Notes: generated by a model not told the origin, from the letters alone. Positions 54,374 through 63,555 are shown, counted from the stretch's first letter. The stretch: 64,000 bases of DNA from Bacteroidales bacterium (GCA_015061115.1 SUXE01000017.1:1-64000), one strand, 5' to 3'. Translations and numbers: made by a program.

Positions 54374-55207
54374 TCAAATTTCTACTTCACCCTCAAAAAC
54401 AGTCGTTGCAGGACCGGTCATGTAGACGTGATTGTCTTCCCCACTCCATTTTATATGAAGGTCACCGCCTCGCAGTTTCACACAAACATCACGGTCTGTC
54501 AATCCATTTAGGATACAAGCCACAGCAACAGCGCAAGCACCTGTGCCACAAGCCATTGTCTCGCCTGCTCCACGTTCCCACACTCTCATCTTCACTTCTG
54601 AACGATTATGAACCTCAACAAACTCGGTATTTGTTTTGCGAGGAAATACAGGATGACACTCGTATGATGGACCAATCTTCTCAAGATCCAACGAGTCGAC
54701 ATTGTCTACAAAAATCACAGAATGAGGATTTCCCATACTGACACAGGTAGTCATATTTGTTTTGCCTAACACCTCGATCGGCTGGCTGACCACCGTCGGC
54801 AAATCAAATGTGGTCGGTATATCCAAGCCATTCAATATCGGCTCACCCATATCCACCGTCACCGTATCAACCTTTCCGTCTACAACATGAAAATCAAGGA
54901 TTTTAACTCCTGCAAGAGTTTCAAGAGACACTTTTGTCTTATTTGTCAGACCCTTATCATATACATATTTGCCGACACAACGTGATGCATTACCACACAT
55001 CTCCGCCTCCGAACCGTCAGAGTTGAACATACGCATTCTAAAATCACACGTCTTGCTTGGCAAAATAATCACGATACCGTCGGAACCGATACCTGTGTGA
55101 CGGTCACTCAACTTAATAGCCGTCTCACTCAGATTGTCTATCTTTTCAGTCGCTCCATTGATATAAATGTAATCGTTGGAGATTCCATGCATTTTAGTAA
55201 ACTTCAT
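54374..55207 (-). CDS. dapF: Diaminopimelate epimerase
   Basis: 277 residues from ATG 55207. The frame is open to 55231, but [18 protein letters not shown] is the normal N-terminus of the family. It converts LL- to meso-diaminopimelate for peptidoglycan and lysine. The two catalytic cysteines are in EMCGNASRC (about Cys71) and in MACGTGACA near residue 215, with GIGSDGIVI and NPHSVIFVD also present. Cofactor-free racemase-type fold of two similar halves. First gene of the dapF-dapL unit. Confidence 0.97.
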   Translation of the reverse strand: MKFTKMHGISNDYIYINGATEKIDNLSETAIKLSDRHTGIGSDGIVIILPSKTCDFRMRMFNSDGSEAEMCGNASRCVGKYVYDKGLTNKTKVSLETLAGVKILDFHVVDGKVDTVTVDMGEPILNGLDIPTTFDLPTVVSQPIEVLGKTNMTTCVSMGNPHSVIFVDNVDSLDLEKIGPSYECHPVFPRKTNTEFVEVHNRSEVKMRVWERGAGETMACGTGACAVAVACILNGLTDRDVCVKLRGGDLHIKWSGEDNHVYMTGPATTVFEGEVEI

Positions 55208-55238
55208 CGCTCTCCTCCTTTTCCAGTTCATTTTATAA

Positions 55239-55266
55239 GGGGCAATCCATCAAATAGGATTGCCCC
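55239..55266. repeat. GGGGCAATCC inverted repeat in the dapF leader
   Basis: Perfect 10-bp arms (55239-55248 and 55257-55266) with an 8-nt loop, 31 bp upstream of ATG 55207. No T run. Either a leader hairpin or a REP-like element similar in style to the GGGCGA hairpin at 63876. Confidence 0.6.
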
Positions 55267-55377
55267 ATTAAATTCGGTTCGCTTTACGTTTTTTTCCTAC
55301 TGCATAGCAGTTACAATTTATAAACGCATAGCTCGTTTTATGTTCAATCCGTTCTACTTTCCGTTCGTTTTACAATG

Positions 55378-55385
55378 CAAAAATA
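55378..55385 (-). promoter_or_regulatory. -7 box TATTTTTG for dapF
   Basis: Minus-strand TAnnTTTG; implies a leader of about 165 nt containing the inverted repeat at 55239. No lysine riboswitch was recognised. The rest of 55267-55660 is AT-rich and shows nothing else. Confidence 0.4.
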
Positions 55386-55661
55386 AGGCTATTTGAGCAT
55401 CCGTATGTGATTTCATTTGCATTTATATAAGAAAAACGTACCTACTTTTAAAACAAAAGCAAAGAGATATAATTTAATTTCATTTTGTAAGCAAAACAAC
55501 AAAATAAGTTTCATTATATTATAAATCAAATATACAATACTTTCACACACATTTTATGTTAAAAAAATATAACGGACGTTTAGTACACAAACTTTATACA
55601 TTTAGTCGTTTTAGTCAACAAATAATAGTTGTTTGATGATAATTTTGCAAATGGCTTTATG

Positions 55662-55669
55662 TAAATTTG
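55662..55669 (+). promoter_or_regulatory. -7 box TAAATTTG for the exporter operon
   Basis: Matches TAnnTTTG, 31 bp before ATG 55701. TTTG elements upstream are not at the ideal distance. Confidence 0.45.
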
Positions 55670-55700
55670 CAAAAGTAAAACAGCGTGTATACATAACGAT

Positions 55701-57287
55701 ATGAGAAGACAAATAATTTCAGTACTAACAGCATTGGTATGCAGTATCCAATTAACAAACGCAGAGACGCATGTGTTGACTCTTGACAGCTGCCGTGCAT
55801 TGGCTATCCGAAACAACAACGACTTGAAAATGGCTGATGCAAAGAAACAGAAAGCCTACTACGACAGAAAAGCAGCATTCACAAAGTTTTTACCACGCAT
55901 CACCGCCACCGGAGCATACATCCTTTCATCTAGAGACATCAGTCTTCTTTCCGAGGAGACTCAAGACAAGCTAAACAATCTTGGCACAAACGCTGGAGCA
56001 GCTATGGGGCAGAGCATGCAACAGATGTCCCAACAAGGAATGCAGCAAATGATGCAAGAGGCGATGCAAAATCCAGCATTGCTTCAGATGATGATGCAGA
56101 ATCCACAGCTAGCACAGATGATGCAAAGCATGCCTGGCATGGCTCAAAACATGACTCAAGGCATGGCAAACAATTTGTCTTCTGCCATGGCTCCCAAACT
56201 AAATGCCATAGGTTCGGATATCGTAAAAGAATTTGAAATAGACAACACCAACGTCGGTGTCATCTCCGTGATGCTGACTCAACCTTTATATATGGGTGGT
56301 AAAATCGCAGCCTACCATAATATAATGAAGAAAGTGGAGCAGTTAAACACCGCCCAAGCAGTCGGAAAGGAGAACGACGTGATAGTTGAGACAGACGAAG
56401 CCTACTGGAGAATCGTCGGACTACAGTCGAAGAAGAGATTGGCAGAAAGCTATCTCCGCACCATCGACACTCTTAATAAAGATGTGGACAGACTTATCGA
56501 AGCCGGATTCGCGACCAAAGCAGACGGTCTGAAAGTAAAAGTCAAACTGAATGAAGCCAAAGTATCAGTGATCCAGGTGGAGAACGGAATCACCCTATCT
56601 AAAATGTTACTCTGCCAGATTTGTGGACTTGACATGAACTCCGACATCGAGCTTGCAGACATCAATATCGACGCGGAAGGTTTCGTAGTGCCAGAGACAT
56701 CATCCGCAGCCAACGTAGAAGAGGCTCTGAACGCACGATATGAGATGCAAAGTCTTGCTCTTGCAAAAGAGATTGGTGAAGAGAAGGTGAAGATCGCAAG
56801 AAGCGAATACCTTCCTACATTGGCTCTTATGGGTGGATACACAACAACAAACCCATCCGCATTCGATGGAATCAAAAACGAGTTCGGTGGAATGTGGAAC
56901 GTAGGTGTCGTATTGAAAGTGCCTGTTGTCACTTGTGGAGAGAGAATATACAAGGTGAGAGCGGCTAAGGAAGAGGCTAGAATCGCTGAATACCAGTACG
57001 ACGAGGCTAAAGAGAAGATCACATTGCAAGTCAACCAGAACATGCAGAAGGTGACAGAAGCCAGCCAACGTCTCCAGACGGCAAAAGAGAGTTTGAAAGA
57101 GGCTCATGAAAACCTTCGTTATGCTGAGGTAGGATTGAAAGAGGGAATGATCCCTGTCGCAGACGTTCTTCAAGCTGAGACAGCACTACTAAAAGCACAA
57201 AGCACAGCAGTAGAGGCTGAAATCGACCTTCTATTGGCAGACTTGTATTTGAAGAAATCACTCGGCAAAATACAGATGCCCCACTAA
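55701..57287 (+). CDS. TolC-family outer-membrane efflux protein with Met/Gln-rich insert
   Basis: 528 residues. Signal peptide 1-21 (LTNA). The fold has two repeats of a strand-coil unit: LTLDSCRALAIRNNNDLK (28-45) and the second at about 345 (YEMQSLALAKEIGEEKVKIARSEYLPTLALMGGY), ending in a long coiled coil (EARIAEYQYDEAKEKITLQVNQNM). Residues about 100-165 are an unusual insert rich in Met and Gln (MGQSMQQMSQQGMQQMMQE, NPALLQMMMQNPQLAQMMQS) at the site of an extracellular or coil loop. First gene of a four-gene exporter operon with a HlyD adaptor and two ABC-2 permeases. Confidence 0.93.
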   Translation: MRRQIISVLTALVCSIQLTNAETHVLTLDSCRALAIRNNNDLKMADAKKQKAYYDRKAAFTKFLPRITATGAYILSSRDISLLSEETQDKLNNLGTNAGAAMGQSMQQMSQQGMQQMMQEAMQNPALLQMMMQNPQLAQMMQSMPGMAQNMTQGMANNLSSAMAPKLNAIGSDIVKEFEIDNTNVGVISVMLTQPLYMGGKIAAYHNIMKKVEQLNTAQAVGKENDVIVETDEAYWRIVGLQSKKRLAESYLRTIDTLNKDVDRLIEAGFATKADGLKVKVKLNEAKVSVIQVENGITLSKMLLCQICGLDMNSDIELADINIDAEGFVVPETSSAANVEEALNARYEMQSLALAKEIGEEKVKIARSEYLPTLALMGGYTTTNPSAFDGIKNEFGGMWNVGVVLKVPVVTCGERIYKVRAAKEEARIAEYQYDEAKEKITLQVNQNMQKVTEASQRLQTAKESLKEAHENLRYAEVGLKEGMIPVADVLQAETALLKAQSTAVEAEIDLLLADLYLKKSLGKIQMPH

Positions 57288-57299
57288 ATAATTAACATT

Positions 57300-57332
57300 C
57301 GTCAATGTCAGCAATCTTCGTCAACATTGGCG
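57300..57332 (+). other. Hairpin between tolC-like and hlyD-like genes
   Basis: CGTCAATGT (57300-57308) pairs with ACATTGGCG (57324-57332) with one G-T. No T run; perhaps an mRNA stability or partial attenuation element inside the operon. Confidence 0.4.
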
Positions 57333-57377
57333 AAAAGCGAAAAACAAAAAAAGTAAACAAAATAAAAACACAATAAG

Positions 57378-58346
57378 ATGAAAAATAACGGTGTGATCAT
57401 TATCGCGATCATTGTAATCGTCGTAATTCTATCAGTAATTCTAATTGGATTAACTCATTCGACTCCAGAACCAGTCATTCAGGGAGAAGTTGAAATATCA
57501 GACTATCGTTTGTCTTCTAAGGTTCCTTCTCGTGTGATGGAGATCAAAGTGAAGGAGGGAGACTTCGTAAAGAAGGGAGACACAGTTGCTATCATGGAGG
57601 CTCCTGAAGTTGCAGCCAAGCTGTCTCAGGCAGAAGCCGCAAGACGTGCAGCACAGGCATTGCAGAACAAGGCTCAGGCAGGCACACGCAGTGAGCAGAT
57701 TGAGGCTGCATACGAAATGTGGCAGAAGGCAAAAGCTGGACTTGATGTTTACGAGAAGACATACCAGAGAGTCGAGAAACTATACAACGAAGGTGTGATC
57801 GCAGCACAGAAGAAAGATGAGGCTTACGCTCAACTTGAAGCAGCCAAAGCTACAGAGAAAGCAGCCAAATCACAGTATGACATGGCTATGAACGGTGCCC
57901 AGAAAGAGGACAAGGATGCCGCTGCCGCTCAGGTGGCAAGAGCAAGAGGAGCTATCGCAGAAGTGAACTCATATATCAACGAGACTATCATCCGTGCTTT
58001 GGCTGACGGTGTTGTGACTGAGATTTTCCCTGAAGAGGGCGAGTTGGTCGGTTCAGGAGCCCCAATCATGAATGTGGCTAAAGCCGACGGTGCTTATCTA
58101 ACATTCAATATCCGTGAAGATTTGCTAAAGGGATTTGAGATTGGCAAGACAGTCAACGTCTACATTCCTGCAAAAGACACTACAATCAACGCCACTGTAA
58201 GCGGAATGAAGAATGTAGGCAGCTACGCAGTATGGAAAGCAACAAAAGCACTTGGACAGTACGATCTTAAGACATTCGAGGTAAAGATGCGTCCAGAGTC
58301 TCAGAATCTGCAGTTGGCAGCAGGAATGAGTGCGATCATAAAATAA
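57378..58346 (+). CDS. HlyD-type periplasmic adaptor protein
   Basis: 322 residues. A single N-terminal membrane helix (about 5-27) anchors it in the inner membrane. A biotinyl-lipoyl half-domain lies at about 38-72 (EISDYRLSSKVPSRVMEIKVKEGDFVKKGDTV), then a coiled-coil hairpin at about 73-205 (rich in Ala, Glu, Lys), then the second half and beta-barrel (IIRALADGVVTEIFPEEGELVGSGAPIMNV, FNIREDLLKGFEIGKTVNVYIPAKDT). It bridges the ABC-2 permeases and the TolC-like protein, closest in style to the YbhG/YhiI adaptors. Confidence 0.93.
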   Translation: MKNNGVIIIAIIVIVVILSVILIGLTHSTPEPVIQGEVEISDYRLSSKVPSRVMEIKVKEGDFVKKGDTVAIMEAPEVAAKLSQAEAARRAAQALQNKAQAGTRSEQIEAAYEMWQKAKAGLDVYEKTYQRVEKLYNEGVIAAQKKDEAYAQLEAAKATEKAAKSQYDMAMNGAQKEDKDAAAAQVARARGAIAEVNSYINETIIRALADGVVTEIFPEEGELVGSGAPIMNVAKADGAYLTFNIREDLLKGFEIGKTVNVYIPAKDTTINATVSGMKNVGSYAVWKATKALGQYDLKTFEVKMRPESQNLQLAAGMSAIIK

Positions 58347-58357
58347 ACTAAAAGAGT

Positions 58358-59539
58358 ATGGATATAAAGTCAATTTTTAGCAGATTAAAAAAGTTGGCTA
58401 TTAGAGAGGCCGAGATATCAAGACGTCGTCCGCTCTACCTATTCTGTATGCTTATTGCCCCCGTCTTCTTCAGTTTCATGTTTATCAACGTGATGGAAGA
58501 AGGAGCCCCAGATGAGATTCCTGCAGCTGTGGTCGACGACGATGACAGCCAGGTGTCACGCACGCTTCTACGTACACTTGACGCCATGCAGGAGACAAAC
58601 CTGACAGTGAAATACAAAAATTTCTCCGATGCCAAGGATGCCCTACGTAAAGGAGAGGTTTTCGCAATTGTGCATGTGCCACAGGGACTATCCGAAAAAG
58701 CACTTACACAACGCACTCCTACAATCTATTTCTACACCAACGACGCATACTTCTTGGCTGGATCATTCCTTTTCAAGAACATGAAGGTGTTAGGAGAGTT
58801 GTCGGGGCTTGCGATCACCAAAGCGACACTGTCAGCTAAAGGTTTGGATGACGACAGGATAATGGGATTGATTCAGCCTATAACAGTTGAGTCACACCCG
58901 TTGAACAATCCTTCGCTCAACTATTCCATCTATCTGACTAACATGTTTATACCAGCGATATTGCTTCTTATAATATTCATTGCGACATGTTATTCGATCG
59001 GTTTGGAATGGAAACGAGGCACACAGAAGAAATGGTATAAAGATGCAGGAGAGAATGTAGTGATTGCATTAGCTGGAAAACTATTGCCACAGACAGCAGT
59101 CTACATGCTGATGTTCGCATTCATGGACGTCTATCTCTACAGAATCAACGGATTCCCGATCGCATGCCCGTTGCTTCGACTGCTTGGCATACAGCTGTTG
59201 GTGACACTCGCGTCGCAAGCATTCTCTACAGCCATCTTCGGAATACTAGCCGGACAGATGCGATTGGCAATGAGTGTTGCGTCTCTGCTCGGAGTGTTGT
59301 CAATCTCATTGTGCGGATTCACATTCCCTGTCATGGCAATGCCCAAAATCATGGAGGCGATCTCATGGCTGCTGCCATTACGCCACTATTATCTGATATA
59401 TGTCAACCAAGTGCTCGACGGATATTCCATCATCTATGTATGGAAATCATTCGCGATACTTGTGGCAATACTCGGACTTCCTCTGCTTTTCATCAAAGTG
59501 TATGAGAAAGCATTCAACGAGGTGAATTACAAAGCATAA
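58358..59539 (+). CDS. ABC-2 type permease, first of a pair
   Basis: 393 residues. One N-terminal helix (about 27-44), a large periplasmic domain (45-190: IPAAVVDDDDSQVSRTLLRTLDAM), and about five C-terminal helices (210-390), the plan of ABC2_membrane_3 proteins such as YbhS/YhhJ. It starts 11 bp after the adaptor gene. No ATP-binding subunit is fused or encoded nearby. In Bacteroidetes, such TolC-HlyD-ABC2-ABC2 sets without a nucleotide-binding gene are common, and how they are powered is unclear. The substrate is unknown. Confidence 0.9.
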   Translation: MDIKSIFSRLKKLAIREAEISRRRPLYLFCMLIAPVFFSFMFINVMEEGAPDEIPAAVVDDDDSQVSRTLLRTLDAMQETNLTVKYKNFSDAKDALRKGEVFAIVHVPQGLSEKALTQRTPTIYFYTNDAYFLAGSFLFKNMKVLGELSGLAITKATLSAKGLDDDRIMGLIQPITVESHPLNNPSLNYSIYLTNMFIPAILLLIIFIATCYSIGLEWKRGTQKKWYKDAGENVVIALAGKLLPQTAVYMLMFAFMDVYLYRINGFPIACPLLRLLGIQLLVTLASQAFSTAIFGILAGQMRLAMSVASLLGVLSISLCGFTFPVMAMPKIMEAISWLLPLRHYYLIYVNQVLDGYSIIYVWKSFAILVAILGLPLLFIKVYEKAFNEVNYKA

Positions 59540-59550
59540 AAAAGACAAAG

Positions 59551-60708
59551 ATGAAGATACTTCAAATATGCTATAATGAGTTTAAGGAGATTTTTTCCGA
59601 CGTCGGTATCGTGATCTTCGTGATCATCCTTCCGCTCGCATACCCTTTGCTCTACGCCTACATCTACGACAACGAAGTGGTGAGAGAGGTTCCTGTGGTA
59701 GTGGAGGACGACAGTCAGACCAACACAAGCCGAGAGTTCCTACGTCGCTGTGACGCGTCGCCAGATATCAAAATCATCTCGCACGCCACAGGAATGGAGA
59801 ATGCCCGCACATATCTCGAAAGCATGAATGCCTACGGTATCATACGTATTCCACGTGAATTTTCCAACGACATCGCGGCAGGTCGCCAAACAGTGGTCGG
59901 TGTCTATTGTGACATGGCAAGCATGATGTACTACAAGAACCTGATGATCACCGTCGCTGTCGTGGCACAGAACATGAACAAAGAGATAAAAGTGAGCAAA
60001 TTAGGAAGCTCCACCGACCGTGAGGCAGAGATTTCAGCCGCGCCTATAAACTACGAATCCAAAGCGATGTACAACCCGCAGAGCGGATATTCATCGTTCC
60101 TGATTCCTGCGGTGCTGATGCTTATCATCCAGCAATCTCTGATGTTGGGAATCGGAATGCACATGGGAGGAACACGTGAGCAGAACTTCGGTTTTGCTAT
60201 TCCTAAAGGAGATCTGTACAGGAATCCCGTCTACATTTACCTTGGCAAGATGCTTGCCTATTTCATAATCTATATTGTAGACGCGGTATATTTCTTCGCA
60301 GTAGTCAACAAGATATTCGGATTGCCACAGATGTCGACATTCGGCACATATCTCGCATGGATGGTACCATATCTGATCGCGTGCATATCATATTCAATAT
60401 TGTTCTCAGTATTAGTGTACCGACGTGAGGACTGCATCATGCTGTTCGTGTTCTTAAGCTTGCCACTGATATTCATCTCAGGAATCAGCTGGCCAATCTC
60501 AGAGATACCACAAAAATGGTTGTATTTCTCATATCTGTTCCCGTCATCACTTGGAATACACGCATATGTCCGCACCAACACTATGGGTGCATCAATCAAT
60601 GACATAGCGTTCTACCACTGGGGATTGATCATACAGGCGGCAGTCTACACAAGTCTTTCGCTCATCTTCTACTATTGGCAGCTGAAGAAGAGAAAGATCG
60701 AAGAATAA
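59551..60708 (+). CDS. ABC-2 type permease, second of a pair
   Basis: 385 residues with the same layout as the preceding gene: N-terminal helix (about 20-38, VIFVIILPLAYPLLYAYIY), periplasmic domain (VPVVVEDDSQTNTSREFLRRCDAS), and five or six C-terminal helices. The AVLMLIIQQSLMLGIGMHMGG segment and GISWPISEIPQKW loop resemble YbhR. It starts 11 bp after its paralogue, so they probably form a heterodimer. The end of the operon is marked by the hairpin at 60715. Confidence 0.9.
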   Translation: MKILQICYNEFKEIFSDVGIVIFVIILPLAYPLLYAYIYDNEVVREVPVVVEDDSQTNTSREFLRRCDASPDIKIISHATGMENARTYLESMNAYGIIRIPREFSNDIAAGRQTVVGVYCDMASMMYYKNLMITVAVVAQNMNKEIKVSKLGSSTDREAEISAAPINYESKAMYNPQSGYSSFLIPAVLMLIIQQSLMLGIGMHMGGTREQNFGFAIPKGDLYRNPVYIYLGKMLAYFIIYIVDAVYFFAVVNKIFGLPQMSTFGTYLAWMVPYLIACISYSILFSVLVYRREDCIMLFVFLSLPLIFISGISWPISEIPQKWLYFSYLFPSSLGIHAYVRTNTMGASINDIAFYHWGLIIQAAVYTSLSLIFYYWQLKKRKIEE

Positions 60709-60714
60709 CATTAT

Positions 60715-60773
60715 TCCGTTTTGAATGTGATGGACAAGCTGGAATCCCTGTCCATCCAACGGATCATTTTTTT
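60715..60773 (+). terminator. Terminator of the exporter operon
   Basis: Two nested stems, TCCGTT/AACGGA (60715-60720, 60758-60763) and GATGGACA/TGTCCATC (60729-60736, 60749-60756), followed by a T run at 60768. Confidence 0.8.
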
Positions 60774-60806
60774 ACAAATCAGGTCAAATAATCCAAAAAA
60801 ACGTAG

Positions 60807-60814
60807 TATTTTTG
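60807..60814 (+). promoter_or_regulatory. -7 box TATTTTTG for nfnAB
   Basis: Matches TAnnTTTG, 34 bp before ATG 60849. Confidence 0.5.
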
Positions 60815-60848
60815 TAAAAATTGACAAAACTAAAGCATTTTCTTACCA

Positions 60849-61667
60849 ATGAGTAAAATAGTAAGTAAGGAGTTCTTTTCAGAAAACGTGGTGAAACTGG
60901 AGGTTGAAGCCCCATTGATTGCCCGTTCGAGAAAAGCTGGACACTTCGTTATCGTGCGTGTTGACGCTAACGGAGAGCGTATTCCGTTGACTATTGCGGA
61001 TTCGGACACAGAGAAGGGTACAATTACTCTTGTGATTCAAAAAATCGGTGCATCGTCCACCAAAATCACCAATCTAAATGTTGGAGATGAGTTATTGGAT
61101 GTAGTAGGTCCGCTTGGTAAGGCAACCCATATCGAGAAATTCGGAACAGTGGTATGTTCTGGCGGTGGTGTAGGTGTAGCCCCACTTCTTCCTATCATCA
61201 AGGCTATGAAGGCTGCAGGCAACAAGGTTATCTCAGTGTTGGCAGCCCGCACAAAAGATCTTGTCATCCTTGAGGAGCAAGTACGTGAGTATTCAGACGA
61301 GGTTGTGATCATGACAGACGACGGTTCATACGGCAAGGCTGGTCGTGTGACAGACGGAATCGAAGAGATCGCAAAACGTGAGAAGATTGATCTATGTGTG
61401 ACAATCGGACCAGCGATCATGATGAAATTCGTGTCGTTGCTAACAAAGAAATATGATATCCCTACAGTAGCGTCGCTTAACACAATCATGGTCGACGGAA
61501 CAGGAATGTGTGGCGCATGCCGAATAACAGTAGGTGGCAAAACAAAGTTTGTGTGCGTTGACGGTCCAGAGTTCGACGCCCACCAGGTAGATTTCGATGA
61601 GATGCTTATGCGTCTTGGCGCTTACAGAGAGCAGGAGCAGGAGGCAAAAGCAAAAATAGCAAAGTAA
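60849..61667 (+). CDS. nfnA: NADH-dependent ferredoxin:NADP+ oxidoreductase, small subunit
   Basis: 272 residues, homologous to PyrK/ferredoxin-NADP reductase subunits. FAD-binding strands at 10-95, NAD(H)-binding motif CSGGGVGVAPLLPIIKAM at about 98-115, and a [2Fe-2S] site MVDGTGMCGACRITV...FVCVDG near residues 215-240. In NfnA of known structure this cluster has three Cys and one Asp ligand; the Asp in VDGTGMCGAC and three Cys seen here fit. With the next gene (8-bp gap) it would couple NADH, NADPH and reduced ferredoxin by electron bifurcation in the cytoplasm. Confidence 0.93.
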   Translation: MSKIVSKEFFSENVVKLEVEAPLIARSRKAGHFVIVRVDANGERIPLTIADSDTEKGTITLVIQKIGASSTKITNLNVGDELLDVVGPLGKATHIEKFGTVVCSGGGVGVAPLLPIIKAMKAAGNKVISVLAARTKDLVILEEQVREYSDEVVIMTDDGSYGKAGRVTDGIEEIAKREKIDLCVTIGPAIMMKFVSLLTKKYDIPTVASLNTIMVDGTGMCGACRITVGGKTKFVCVDGPEFDAHQVDFDEMLMRLGAYREQEQEAKAKIAK

Positions 61668-61675
61668 AGAAGATT

Positions 61676-63121
61676 ATGGCAACAGATAGAAACGAAGCGT
61701 GGAGAGAAGAACTACGCAAAGCTAAATCACCTAAAGAGCGTACTGCGCAGCCACGTGTGCAGATGAACTCGCTTGATCCAAAATACAGAGCAAGATGCCG
61801 TGAGGAGGTAAACCAAGGTTTGACAGCAGAACAGGCTGTAGCTGAGGCTAGCAGATGTATGGACTGCCCTAATCCTACTTGTATGACAGGATGTCCGGTC
61901 AGCATCAACATCCCAGGATTCATCAAGAACATCGAACGTGGCGAGTTTATCCAGGCTGCAGATGTGCTAAAGGAGACAAGCGCCCTACCTGCTGTTTGCG
62001 GACGTGTTTGTCCACAGGAGAAGCAGTGTGAGAGCCAGTGTATGTATGTCAAGATGAAGAAGGAGCCGGTTGCTATCGGTTATCTTGAAAGATTCGCTGC
62101 CGACTACGCTCGTGAGAACGACACAAAGAAGGCCGCTCCAAGCATAAAGAAGAACGGTATCAAGATAGCTGTAGTAGGAAGTGGTCCTGCAGGACTTTCT
62201 TTCGCTGGCGACATGATAAAGAAAGGATACGACGTCACTGTATTCGAGGCATTGCACGAAATCGGAGGAGTGTTGAAATATGGTATCCCAGAATTCCGTC
62301 TTCCTAACAAAGTGGTAGAGGCAGAAATCGACAATCTACGTGCTCTTGGCGTTGTGTTCATCAAGAACTGCATCGTAGGAAAGACCATCACAGTAGACGA
62401 GTTGAAAGCCGACGGATTCAAAGGCATCTTCGTCGCATCAGGAGCCGGACTACCACGTTTCATGGGCATCGAAGGAGAGAACCTGACAGGTATCATGTCA
62501 AGTAACGAATATCTGACACGCGTCAACCTAATGGACGCAGGCAATCCAGATACCGACACCCCTGTTTTGAAAGGCAAGAACGTAGTCGTTGTCGGAGGTG
62601 GAAACACAGCCATGGACTCAGTGCGTACAGCCTTGAGAATGGGAGCAGAGAGAGCCATCATCGTATATCGCCGTAGCGAGGAAGAGATGCCAGCTCGTCT
62701 TGAGGAGGTTCACCACGCAAAAGAGGAAGGCGTTGAGTTTATGACTCTTCACAACCCTATCCAATATATCGGCGACGAGAATGGACGCGTCACAAAAGTC
62801 CGTTTGCAAAAGATGGAACTTGGCGAGCCAGATGCGAGTGGACGTAGAAGCCCAGTTGAGATTCCAGGAGCTATCGAAGAGATTGATTGCGACGAGGTTA
62901 TCGTCAGCATCGGTGTGTCACCTAACCCAATCGTTCCAAACTCAGTAGCAGGTCTTTCTGTAGGCAGAAAAGGAACTATCGAAGTCAACGAAAACATGCA
63001 GAGCAGCATACCAATGTTGTTTGCCGGAGGTGATATCGTAAGAGGTGGAGCAACAGTGATCCTGGCTATGGGAGACGGACGTCGCGCTGCAGCCGCAATG
63101 GACGAATACTTGAAGAAATGA
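61676..63121 (+). CDS. nfnB: NADH-dependent ferredoxin:NADP+ oxidoreductase, large subunit (GltD-like)
   Basis: 481 residues, in the family of glutamate synthase small chains. An N-terminal double [4Fe-4S] domain is at about 45-125 (CMDCPNPTCMTGCPVSINIPG, PAVCGRVCPQEKQCESQC). The FAD motif is VVGSGPAGLSFAGDM (about 164-178), and NADPH binding is VVVGGGNTAMDSVRTALRMGA (about 303-323). It ends FAGGDIVRGGATVILAMGDGRRAA. Because it sits next to an NfnA homologue and no gltB large subunit is near, NfnB is preferred over glutamate synthase. Confidence 0.94.
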   Translation: MATDRNEAWREELRKAKSPKERTAQPRVQMNSLDPKYRARCREEVNQGLTAEQAVAEASRCMDCPNPTCMTGCPVSINIPGFIKNIERGEFIQAADVLKETSALPAVCGRVCPQEKQCESQCMYVKMKKEPVAIGYLERFAADYARENDTKKAAPSIKKNGIKIAVVGSGPAGLSFAGDMIKKGYDVTVFEALHEIGGVLKYGIPEFRLPNKVVEAEIDNLRALGVVFIKNCIVGKTITVDELKADGFKGIFVASGAGLPRFMGIEGENLTGIMSSNEYLTRVNLMDAGNPDTDTPVLKGKNVVVVGGGNTAMDSVRTALRMGAERAIIVYRRSEEEMPARLEEVHHAKEEGVEFMTLHNPIQYIGDENGRVTKVRLQKMELGEPDASGRRSPVEIPGAIEEIDCDEVIVSIGVSPNPIVPNSVAGLSVGRKGTIEVNENMQSSIPMLFAGGDIVRGGATVILAMGDGRRAAAAMDEYLKK

Positions 63122-63150
63122 TAAATTATAAATGCTAAATGCGTAATTAT

Positions 63151-63180
63151 AAAAAGACGGGGGAAACCTCGTCTTTTTGT
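63151..63180 (+). terminator. Terminator of nfnAB
   Basis: AAAAAGACG (63151-63159) pairs with CGTCTTTTT (63170-63178). Confidence 0.75.
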
Positions 63181-63272
63181 TTTATACTCTGCCCTATTCC
63201 ACGTATCATTCCACATTATTCACATAAGAAACAGAGAAAGAGACCTAATTTTCAAAAAATCCTCATTTTTCC

Positions 63273-63303
63273 TTTGTACATTCAAATTTAAACATTACCT
63301 TTG
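63273..63303 (+). promoter_or_regulatory. Promoter of the tRNA-Gln pair
   Basis: TTTG (63273-63276), 19 bp spacer, TACCTTTG (63296-63303): textbook Bacteroidetes spacing, about 40 bp before the first tRNA. Confidence 0.75.
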
Positions 63304-63343
63304 CGTCGCAATTGAGGGAAACAACCCGAGGTTGACACATAAT

Positions 63344-63414
63344 TGTCTTGTGGTGTAATGGTAGCACATCAGTTTCTGGCACTGCTTGTCAGGGTTCGAG
63401 TCCTTGCAAGACAA
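63344..63414 (+). tRNA. tRNA-Gln (anticodon CTG), first copy
   Basis: 71 nt. Acceptor TGTCTTG/CAAGACA, D loop TAATGGTAG, anticodon loop TTCTGGC with CTG at 63376-63378, T arm CAGGG-TTCGAGT-CCTTG. The weak U1-A72 acceptor end is typical of tRNA-Gln. CCA is not encoded. Base 27-43 of the anticodon stem is a mismatch. Confidence 0.93.
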
Positions 63415-63428
63415 CAAAAACATATTAT

Positions 63429-63499
63429 TGTCCTGTGGTGTAATGGTAGCACATCAGTTTCTGGCACTGCTTGTCAGGGTTCGAGTCCTTGCAGGACAA
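63429..63499 (+). tRNA. tRNA-Gln (anticodon CTG), second copy
   Basis: 71 nt, identical to the first copy except for a paired change in the acceptor stem (TGTCCTG/CAGGACA). The compensated change shows both are under selection for function. The spacer of 14 nt suggests one transcript. Confidence 0.93.
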
Positions 63500-63502
63500 C
63501 AC

Positions 63503-63532
63503 AAAAAAGACGCTTTTCAGCGTCTTTTTTTT
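63503..63532 (+). terminator. Terminator of the tRNA-Gln operon
   Basis: AAAAGACGCT/AGCGTCTTTT stem with loop TTTC, running into nine T. Confidence 0.85.
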
Positions 63533-63555
63533 GTTATGTCATACGCATTTATATA

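Noticed and set aside
61676-63121. Small subunit of glutamate synthase (gltD)
   Set aside because: The family match is real, but with nfnA 8 bp upstream and no gltB, NfnB is the better call.
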